Part shown: positions 54,428-61,089 of the stretch, one piece after another
How positions within the stretch are numbered: position 1 is the stretch's first letter
Layout: each line of letters opens with the position of its first letter
NCBI RefSeq assembly: GCF_003859945.1
Contig: NZ_RQYM01000002.1
Location: 124,001 to 188,000 of the forward strand
Direction of reading: 5' to 3'
DNA: 64,000 nucleotides
From: Leucobacter sp. OH1287
GTDB lineage: Bacteria > Actinomycetota > Actinomycetes > Actinomycetales > Microbacteriaceae
Notes under the pieces: generated by a model
Seen by the model: only the letters and a program-made list of their open reading frames with translations
What the model was told of the DNA's origin: nothing
Database searches by the model: none
Made by a program: the position numbers and the translations under genes

Positions 54428-55783
54428 TTAAGCGCTGAAGCGGTAGAGCTTCTTGTTAGCGAACTCGTCGATGCCGTACTTACCGATCTCGCGACCGTAG
54501 CCTGACTTCTTCACGCCACCGAATGGCACGTCTACGCCCTCAAGGCCTGAAGCGTTGATGAACACCATACCAACCTCGAGCTCGTCACCAACGCGCTCCG
54601 CACGCTCAACATCGTCGCAGAACACGACTGAGCCGAGACCGTATGGTGAAGCGTTGCAGAGGTCGATTGCCTCCTGGTCGCTTGAAACCTTGTAGAGCTG
54701 AGCGACTGGACCAAACAGCTCCTCGCTGTAAACATCCATCTCAGGGGTTACACCCTCGAGCACACCAGGGGTGTACCAGTTGCCCTTTGGTTCGTTGTCG
54801 CCAACGGTGAGCTGTGCGCCCTGGTCGAGTGCGCTCTGCACCTGAGCGGTGAAGCCAACGGTTGCCTTCTCGCTTGAGAGCGGGCCGTAGTCGCCGTTGT
54901 CCGCGTTCTGACCAGCGATAGCTGCCTTGAACTTCTCTGCGAACTCGTCGTAAACAGTGTCGAGCACGACGATACGCTTTGAACCGTTACATGCCTGGCC
55001 GGTGTTCTCCATCCGGCCACCAACCGCGTACTCAACAGCTGCGTCAATGTTCTCGGTGTCGAGAACGATGAACACGTCTGAGCCACCGAGCTCCAGCACG
55101 CACTTCTTGAGTGCGCGGCCAGCCTGCTCAGCAACGATTGCGCCCGCACGCTCTGAACCGGTGAGCGAAACAGCTGCAACGCGGTCGTCTGCGATCAGGG
55201 TTGAGATCTGGTCGTGGGTTGCGAAGACGTTTACGTATGCGCCCTCTGGGAAGCCTGCGTCGCGGAACAGCTTCTCAAGTGCGAGAGCTGTCTCAGGACA
55301 CTGCTCTGCGTGCTTCACGATTGTGGTGTTACCAACTGCGAGAACCGGAGCTGCGAAGCGAGCGATCTGGTACATCGGGTAGTTCCAAGGCATAATGCCG
55401 AGCACAACACCGATTGGCTTGCGCTTAACAACGGTTTTCAGGCCGTCTTCAACCTTGAGCTCGTCATCAGCCAGCCACTCCTCAGCGTTCTTTGCAAACG
55501 CCTCGATGATGCCAGCGGAGAACTCAACCTCGAGCTTGCACTGCTCGAGTGGTTTACCCATCTCGCGGTGGAAGGTCTCAGCTAGTTCGTCCTGACGCTC
55601 CATGTGCAGCTCTGCAAGGCGGGTTAGCAGCTTTGCGCGCTCTGCAACGGTTGTCTTCTTGCCCCACTCGCGGTATGCCTTATCGCTTGAGGCGAGTGCC
55701 TCTTCGATCTGGGCGTCGGTTGCAGACTCGTAGCTTGCAACGACCTCGCCGGTTGCCGGGTTTGTGACAGCGTACTTGCTCAT
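54428..55783 (-). CDS. gabD: NAD(P)-dependent succinate-semialdehyde dehydrogenase
   Basis: 451 residues, aldehyde dehydrogenase superfamily. It oxidises succinate semialdehyde to succinate. Seen: the opening YAVTNPATGEVVASYES, cofactor-side MPWNYPMYQIARFAAP, the general base in KKCVLELGGSDVFIVL, the nucleophile Cys in ENTGQACNGSKRIVV, and PFGGVKKSGYGREIG. It resembles mycobacterial GabD1 (about 457 residues). It could complete GABA breakdown or take semialdehyde released by Kgd. Other short-chain aldehydes are possible substrates. ATG at 55783 has AAGGAG upstream; it is monocistronic. Confidence 0.87.
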   Translation of the reverse strand: MSKYAVTNPATGEVVASYESATDAQIEEALASSDKAYREWGKKTTVAERAKLLTRLAELHMERQDELAETFHREMGKPLEQCKLEVEFSAGIIEAFAKNAEEWLADDELKVEDGLKTVVKRKPIGVVLGIMPWNYPMYQIARFAAPVLAVGNTTIVKHAEQCPETALALEKLFRDAGFPEGAYVNVFATHDQISTLIADDRVAAVSLTGSERAGAIVAEQAGRALKKCVLELGGSDVFIVLDTENIDAAVEYAVGGRMENTGQACNGSKRIVVLDTVYDEFAEKFKAAIAGQNADNGDYGPLSSEKATVGFTAQVQSALDQGAQLTVGDNEPKGNWYTPGVLEGVTPEMDVYSEELFGPVAQLYKVSSDQEAIDLCNASPYGLGSVVFCDDVERAERVGDELEVGMVFINASGLEGVDVPFGGVKKSGYGREIGKYGIDEFANKKLYRFSA

Positions 55784-56000
55784 TTAATCACTCCTTCAGT
55801 GAACGTCCATGTTGACCGTCACTATTTAGTCTCCCACACTTGGGGCGTGCGGCGCTTGATTTGTGGCTGTGATTGCTCTGGGAAGTGGTTAGGCGGCGGG
55901 TTTCTCTGGGGTGTTTTGTGGGGCGGATCCACCCCGCTGCCGCTACTTTCTTCTGTGTCTTATATACAGGGTATTGATCTGCTTCGAGTGGCGACCGTGT

Positions 56001-57212
56001 TTAGCGCAGTATTGGCAGGTCGGTGGTTGCGGTGTCGGGCGCCGGACTAATGTCGACACCGCGGAGATTCGGGATCCACCGGTTGCCCGCCAGCGCGATA
56101 ATAATCGCGATCGCAAACAGTGCTGCGGCAGTGATAATCGCGGCGGGCGCGCCGCTGATGTCAGCTGCAACACCCGCGAGAGCGGAGCCGATTGCGGCGC
56201 CCACGAGCTGGCCTGACGCGATCCACCCGAACGCCTCAGCGGTTTCAGAGAACCTGACGGTTGCGCTGACCAGGCTGTTAATCGCCGCGAGTGCGGGTGC
56301 GCAGCCGATACCACCGATGAACATCATTAGCAGCAGCCACCAGAATGAGATATTAATCAGGCTCAGCAGCATCACCAGCATCATCAGTGAGATGCGGATC
56401 CCGATGTTCCAGCGGGTGAGTGGGCGGTGGCCGAATGTTAGGCCGCCGACGAAGGATCCGACCGCGTTGGCCCCGATCACAAAACCGCTCTCAACACTGT
56501 GGTTGCCAAACACCGCAATGATCGCAACCTCCATGGCGGCGAAGCCGGCGATGAACGCGAGGCTGATAAACACCGCGAGCAGTGCGGGCGGGCGTTTTAG
56601 CACGGCGCCGAAGCGTTTTTTGGCGCGGGGGATCTGCAGTCGTTTCAGTTCGGGTAGAAAAGCGAGCCAGGTGACACCGCCGAGCAGTGTTGTCGCGCAC
56701 AACAGCAGTCCGGCCGCGGGGTTGATAAACTGCGCAATAAACACCGCGATAACCGGTCCGACCGCCCAGATTACCTCCTGCGCGGTGGCGTCCAGGGAGT
56801 AGAGGCCGGGCAGTTGCGTGCCCGGCACCAGGCGAGAGTAGAGGGTTCTGGCGACCGAGTGGACCGGTGGCAGGGTCAGTCCGAGAAACAGTGACAGGAT
56901 AACCATCACCGCGTAGGGCAGGGGCACGAAAGCAATTGCGAGCAGGGCGGCGGCGCTGCAGCTTGCGGAGGTTATCAAAACCAGGCGGCTACCGTATTTT
57001 CCGGTCAGTCGGCCAAGGATCGGACCGGCCGTTGCCTGACCGATTGACACGGCAGCGAGCGCTAAACCGCCGCTGCTGTAGTTATTAAACACCCTTTCAA
57101 AGTGCAAAAGCAGGAGCAGCGATGTCATGCCCGCGGGAATGCGGGCAACCAGCTGTGACGCCACAACCCTTGTGACGCCCGGGTTTTTGACTATCTCTCT
57201 GTAGATTCCCAT
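56001..57212 (-). CDS. MFS transporter
   Basis: 403 residues from the ATG at 57212 (MGIYREIVKNPGVTRVV), chosen because TAAACT lies seven bases upstream; longer in-frame starts exist but would overlap the divergent promoter. Twelve helices are evident. The loop 2-3 motif GRLTGKYGSRLVLITSAS and a helix-5 stretch YSLDATAQEVIWAVGP resemble drug-efflux type MFS proteins of actinobacteria. The substrate is unknown. It is divergent from the anchored-repeat ABC operon over 58 bases, so both may share control by the palindrome at 57272. Confidence 0.8.
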   Translation of the reverse strand: MGIYREIVKNPGVTRVVASQLVARIPAGMTSLLLLLHFERVFNNYSSGGLALAAVSIGQATAGPILGRLTGKYGSRLVLITSASCSAAALLAIAFVPLPYAVMVILSLFLGLTLPPVHSVARTLYSRLVPGTQLPGLYSLDATAQEVIWAVGPVIAVFIAQFINPAAGLLLCATTLLGGVTWLAFLPELKRLQIPRAKKRFGAVLKRPPALLAVFISLAFIAGFAAMEVAIIAVFGNHSVESGFVIGANAVGSFVGGLTFGHRPLTRWNIGIRISLMMLVMLLSLINISFWWLLLMMFIGGIGCAPALAAINSLVSATVRFSETAEAFGWIASGQLVGAAIGSALAGVAADISGAPAAIITAAALFAIAIIIALAGNRWIPNLRGVDISPAPDTATTDLPILR

Positions 57213-57219
57213 TTTGATT

Positions 57220-57225
57220 AGTTTA
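57220..57225 (-). promoter_or_regulatory. -10 hexamer TAAACT, leaderless start of the MFS gene
   Basis: Minus-strand TAAACT, seven bases before the ATG at 57212. Confidence 0.5.
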
Positions 57226-57270
57226 GCACCGGAATTGGCTCTTTTAGCTCGAGAAAACAGTAATTTGCTA

Positions 57271-58965
57271 ATGATAACCGTTACCAATAAACTGGTTGCT
57301 GTGCTTCAGAAGATCAAGAAATCAGCGTCTTTGACGATGCTGCTCACCGCGCTGCTGTGCGCAGGCTGCACCCACCAGGGTTCCGCGCATTCCAGCACCG
57401 CGCAATCAAGCACAGCGCAGACCCTGGGAGACGGAGGCGGCGGAGGAAACAGCGCGGCGGGGGCGGATCCACAAGCGACAAAGGCGGAGCGGCCCCTCAA
57501 CGTTGTCACAACCACCGGCCTGCTCAGAGACCTGGTGAAGAACGTTGCCGGTGATCGCGCCAACGTCACCTCGATTGTGCCAGACGGCGCAGACCCGCAC
57601 AGCTACGAGCCGACACTGCGCAGAGTGCGCGACATTGTTTACGCTGACGCGGCGTTCTCGAACTATCTGCTGCTGGAGGAACACCGGGTTATTGAAACCC
57701 TCGACAGCAACCTGAAACCGGGTGTGCCAAACGTTGCGCTCGCGGAGGCGGCGGTGCAGTATGCGGCGGAGATTATTCCGCTCGTTGAGGACGCATCGCT
57801 TGACACGATCTGGCTGGGCTTGCGCAGCAGCGGGGCCGACAGTGATCCAGCGCTGAACCGGCGCAGCACAACCGAGATCCAGGTCACAGAGGTGACCGGG
57901 CCGGGGCGGATGGTTGGGTATTTGACCGGTAGTTTCGGCGATATTGAAAGGTATTTTGACTCGGCTGACGGCTTTGACAAAAACAGCGGGTACCGCGACG
58001 ACACCGCTGTTTTACCGGTTGATGCGCACACCCACATGAGCTGGGCGTTCACAAAACCGGGTCTTTACCGGGTGAAACTGCAGGCGAAGGTGCGCACCGC
58101 GCCCGACCAGAAACCGCGCAGCGTGTCCGCCGGTGAGCTCGTGTTCGCGGTTAGTGTGTCCCCAGATGAGGCGGTGACGGCCGAGCGCACCGAGATTCTT
58201 GACTCCGGTCACGCCGATATTACCGCACAGCTGGATCGCTCCCACCCGGACAGTTCTAAGCTCACCGTCGTACTCGATGAGCACAGCGGCAAGGTGCGGA
58301 CGGTGCCGGTTGAGCGGGCGATTATCTCGGTGCCGAGCAAGGCGATCCACGAGGTGCCGGGCGAGCAGGCATACCGCTTCCTCGGCAAACCCGGGCAGCA
58401 GATTTACCAGCTGCCGCAGGCGGTGCTCGGCAAACACGTGCACGGTGAGATCGACCCGCACCTCTGGCAGGACGTGAAGAACGCGATGGCGTATGTGCAG
58501 GCGATTAGGGACACCCTGAGCGAGGTAGATCCCGGATCCGCCCAGGAATATCACGCCAACGCGGAGCGCTACCTCGCGGAGCTGGAGCAGCTCGATAATT
58601 TTGTGCGCGAAACCATCGCGGAGGTGCCAGCGCAGCGGCGGACACTCGTGACAACCCACGACGCTTTCGGCTATCTCGCGAATGCCTACGATATGCAGAT
58701 TTCCGGGTTTGTTGCCCCAAACCCGGCAGCGGAGCCTTCCTTAAGCGGCCGCAAGAAACTAACCGAGACGCTGAAGAACCTCGAGATTCCGGCGGTGTTT
58801 TTAGAACCGAACCTGGCGCAGGTGTCGAACACGCTGAGCGAGCTCGCCGCCGAACAAAACATTAAGGTCTGCGCAATCTACGGCGACAGTTTCAGCAGCG
58901 AGGTTAACAACTATATAGCGATGATGCGGTTTAACGCGACCTCGACCAGGGACTGCCTCGGGTAG
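57271..58965 (+). CDS. Anchored-repeat ABC transporter substrate-binding lipoprotein (ZnuA-like with inserted surface domain)
   Basis: 564 residues from the ATG at 57271, which gives a lipoprotein-type signal (KKSASLTMLLTALLCAGC, Cys33). ZnuA-type metal-binding halves flank an insert: DPHSYEPTLRRVRD and a later HVHGEIDPHLWQDV with THDAFGYLA supply His ligands. Between them, about residues 160-295, lies an actinobacterial surface-anchored domain (TIGR03769 type) with DTIWLGLRSSG, TEVTGPGRMVGYL and THMSWAFTKPGLYRV. This matches the TIGR03772 anchored-repeat binding protein. The ligand is probably zinc or manganese by fold, not proven. A Zur-like palindrome overlaps the start codon. Confidence 0.85.
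   Translation: MITVTNKLVAVLQKIKKSASLTMLLTALLCAGCTHQGSAHSSTAQSSTAQTLGDGGGGGNSAAGADPQATKAERPLNVVTTTGLLRDLVKNVAGDRANVTSIVPDGADPHSYEPTLRRVRDIVYADAAFSNYLLLEEHRVIETLDSNLKPGVPNVALAEAAVQYAAEIIPLVEDASLDTIWLGLRSSGADSDPALNRRSTTEIQVTEVTGPGRMVGYLTGSFGDIERYFDSADGFDKNSGYRDDTAVLPVDAHTHMSWAFTKPGLYRVKLQAKVRTAPDQKPRSVSAGELVFAVSVSPDEAVTAERTEILDSGHADITAQLDRSHPDSSKLTVVLDEHSGKVRTVPVERAIISVPSKAIHEVPGEQAYRFLGKPGQQIYQLPQAVLGKHVHGEIDPHLWQDVKNAMAYVQAIRDTLSEVDPGSAQEYHANAERYLAELEQLDNFVRETIAEVPAQRRTLVTTHDAFGYLANAYDMQISGFVAPNPAAEPSLSGRKKLTETLKNLEIPAVFLEPNLAQVSNTLSELAAEQNIKVCAIYGDSFSSEVNNYIAMMRFNATSTRDCLG
57272..57286. promoter_or_regulatory. Zur-like palindrome at the start of the anchored-repeat operon
   Basis: TGATAACCGTTACCA: six of seven base pairs are symmetric about C57279. 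Form and length recall actinobacterial Zur/Fur-family boxes (TGATAATN-type). It overlaps the start codon and lies about 50 bases from the MFS promoter. Assignment to Zur is inference. Confidence 0.4.
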
Positions 58966-59005
58966 CGGCGAGGACCCCGGAACCAGCCGGGGCCGGGACG
59001 GGATC

Positions 59006-59041
59006 GGGGTCGGAATCGCGGCCGGGGTCGGAATCGGGGCC
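59006..59041 (+). repeat. Tandem 18-base repeat, two copies
   Basis: 59006-59023 and 59024-59041 differ at one base (GGGGTCGGAATC, then CGGCC or GGGCC endings). The flanks (58990-59005, 59042-59050) carry decayed similar GC-rich pieces. It lies in the 149 bases between the binding-protein and surface-protein genes. Confidence 0.75.
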
Positions 59042-59114
59042 GAGGCCGCTAAAGCAACAAGCAGTAAATCAAAGAAGTAAAACAAGCAGAAGAGAAAAGG
59101 AAACAGGGGAATAA

Positions 59115-60248
59115 ATGACCAGCACGTTAATTGAGCAGGCTGCTTCGTCGGCTCAGCAACAGGCGGGGTGGCAGCGACGCGGCACCCGTAAAACCGGCTT
59201 TGCGGGCAGGTTTTTGCGGGGAGTAACCGCGCTCGCCTTGATCACCTGCGCGGTGCTGGGCGGATCCGCTGGCTCAGCCGCCTTCGCAGAGGACGATGAC
59301 GATCCGGCGCTGGAGCAGGACCTCACCGGCGAGCAGCAGGGCACCGGCCGGGTTGTTATTTCCAGCGGTCACGTCGATTTTGGTCCGGTGCTGCTGCCGG
59401 GTGACGGCGGTGCGCAGGAGGCGCGCGTGCAAATCCACGACGACAGCGGTGCGGTCAGCTACTGGCGCAACCTTGAGGACGTGGTTTTGCAGGTCAGTGA
59501 CGCCGCGAAGCTTGAGGTGCCAGACAATGCAGCCTACAGTTTTGTGCAGGCGGATCCGGGTGAGACCGTCTGGGTGCTGCCGCAGACCGAGCAACCCGGG
59601 GTTGTGTGGGCTGGCTGGAACACCCAGCAGGAGACACTTCTGCAGCAGGCCTCCCGCGGTGTGACGCTGAGCGTTCTGGGCGTGCAGGGTCCCGGCGATG
59701 TTGCTGTTTACCTGCAGGACGGAAACTTTGGTGAACCGCAGGCGCTCTGGCACACCGGGGCTGACTTCCCGCAGCAGATGTGGATTGAACTGAACACCCA
59801 CACGCACGCCAACTGGGTTTTCACGAAACCCGGTGTCTACCTCGTGACAATGCTGTTCGATATCACCCTCAACACCGGTGAAACCGCCAGAGCACAGGGA
59901 ACACTGCGCTTCGCGGTCGGCGATGAAACCGACGCGGAAGCAGCTTTTACCGCGGCGGTTGATGAGTCGAAGCTCGCCAGCGCAGACGCTGAACCGGTTG
60001 ACGCGGTTGGCGCCGCCGAGGATGCCGCTGCCGGCAACAGCTTCGAGATCGTCGTCTGGGTTGTGGTTGGTGTTGTCGGTGTCGCGCTTCTGATCGCGGT
60101 TGTGCTGGTTTTGATCGCGAGCGCGAGAGCGAAACGGCGGGCAGCGGATCCGCAAACCAGCGAGTCAGCTGCTGCGGCGGCGACCGGGGCTGGGCCTGCG
60201 GCGGATCCGGCAGACACCTCCTTGGCGAGGGCGGCGGCTGATGACTAG
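59115..60248 (+). CDS. Surface-anchored repeat protein (choice-of-anchor M type)
   Basis: 377 residues. A long basic N-region and hydrophobic core (VTALALITCAVLGGSAGSAAFA) make a signal peptide cut near residue 57. One TIGR03769-type domain fills about 75-260: SSGHVDFGPVLLPG, DPGETVWVLPQTEQPGVVWAG, GVQGPGDVAVYLQ, and THTHANWVFTKPGVYLV. A membrane helix near 312-335 (VVWVVVGVVGVALLIAVVLV) and basic tail hold it in the membrane; no LPXTG is seen. ATG at 59115 has ACAGGGGA upstream. By context it hands a ligand to the binding protein (inference). Confidence 0.83.
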   Translation: MTSTLIEQAASSAQQQAGWQRRGTRKTGFAGRFLRGVTALALITCAVLGGSAGSAAFAEDDDDPALEQDLTGEQQGTGRVVISSGHVDFGPVLLPGDGGAQEARVQIHDDSGAVSYWRNLEDVVLQVSDAAKLEVPDNAAYSFVQADPGETVWVLPQTEQPGVVWAGWNTQQETLLQQASRGVTLSVLGVQGPGDVAVYLQDGNFGEPQALWHTGADFPQQMWIELNTHTHANWVFTKPGVYLVTMLFDITLNTGETARAQGTLRFAVGDETDAEAAFTAAVDESKLASADAEPVDAVGAAEDAAAGNSFEIVVWVVVGVVGVALLIAVVLVLIASARAKRRAADPQTSESAAAAATGAGPAADPADTSLARAAADD

Positions 60249-61089
60249 CCTGCTCTTGCGCGTTAGCGATCTCGGGGTGCGGCTCTCCGGGAACCAGGTG
60301 CTGCGCGACGTCAATCTGACCATCAACAGCGGCGAGTTTATCGGCGTTATCGGGCCGAACGGTGCCGGAAAAACAACGTTTTTGCGCGCGATCCTCGGGT
60401 TGATTAACACGAGCTCGGGCAGGGTGCAGTTTAGCGCCGCCGGAAACACAGCTAAGCCCGGGAAGCAGGCGAAGCTCGGGGCGACGCCTGCTAAGCCCGG
60501 ACGGCGGGAGCTGGCGCGCCTGATCGGCTATGTGCCGCAGCGGCACGAGTTCGCCTGGGAGTTTCCGATCACGGTTGAGGATGCGGTGCTGACCGGGCTG
60601 ATCGCCGAGATCGGGATCCTTCGCCGCCCGGGTGCCGCGCACTATCAGGCGGTGACCGAGGCGCTCACCAAAACCGGGCTTTTGGAGCTTAGAAAACGCC
60701 CGGTTGGCGCGCTTTCTGGCGGGCAGCGGCAGCGTGTGTTGGTGGCGCGGGCGCTCGTCTGTAAACCGAAGATGCTGCTGCTCGACGAACCGTTTACCGG
60801 TCTGGACATGCCAACCGCTGAGGAGCTGACGCAGCTGTTTAAGAACCTCGCGGCAGCCGGCTGTGCGGTTGTGATGACAACCCACGACCTGTTGAGCGCT
60901 GTGCACGAGTGCTCCCGCATCTGCCTGATCAACCGCACGGTTGTTGCCGACGGCACACCCGCGCAGCTGCTGCAGGGGGATGCCTGGCAGCGGGCGTTCA
61001 ACGTCAGCAGCTCACACCCGCTGCTCCGCGCAATCGGCGCGGTCAGCGCCGCCAAAACCCCCAGCGAGATAGGAGCGGTAAGTGCTTAG
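60241..61089 (+). CDS. Anchored-repeat ABC transporter, ATP-binding protein
   Basis: 282 residues, ZnuC-like. Walker A GPNGAGKTTFLRAIL, Q-loop YVPQRHEFAWEFPITVEDAV, signature LSGGQRQRVLVARAL, Walker B MLLLDEPFTGLD and the switch His in MTTHDLLSAV. An extra 20-residue stretch between Walker A and Q-loop (about 60425-60510, with two KPGK/KPGR repeats) is unusual for the family and looks like a short duplication. ATG at 60241 overlaps the stop of the surface protein, and its own end overlaps the permease start by eight bases. Confidence 0.88.
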   Translation: MTSLLLRVSDLGVRLSGNQVLRDVNLTINSGEFIGVIGPNGAGKTTFLRAILGLINTSSGRVQFSAAGNTAKPGKQAKLGATPAKPGRRELARLIGYVPQRHEFAWEFPITVEDAVLTGLIAEIGILRRPGAAHYQAVTEALTKTGLLELRKRPVGALSGGQRQRVLVARALVCKPKMLLLDEPFTGLDMPTAEELTQLFKNLAAAGCAVVMTTHDLLSAVHECSRICLINRTVVADGTPAQLLQGDAWQRAFNVSSSHPLLRAIGAVSAAKTPSEIGAVSA

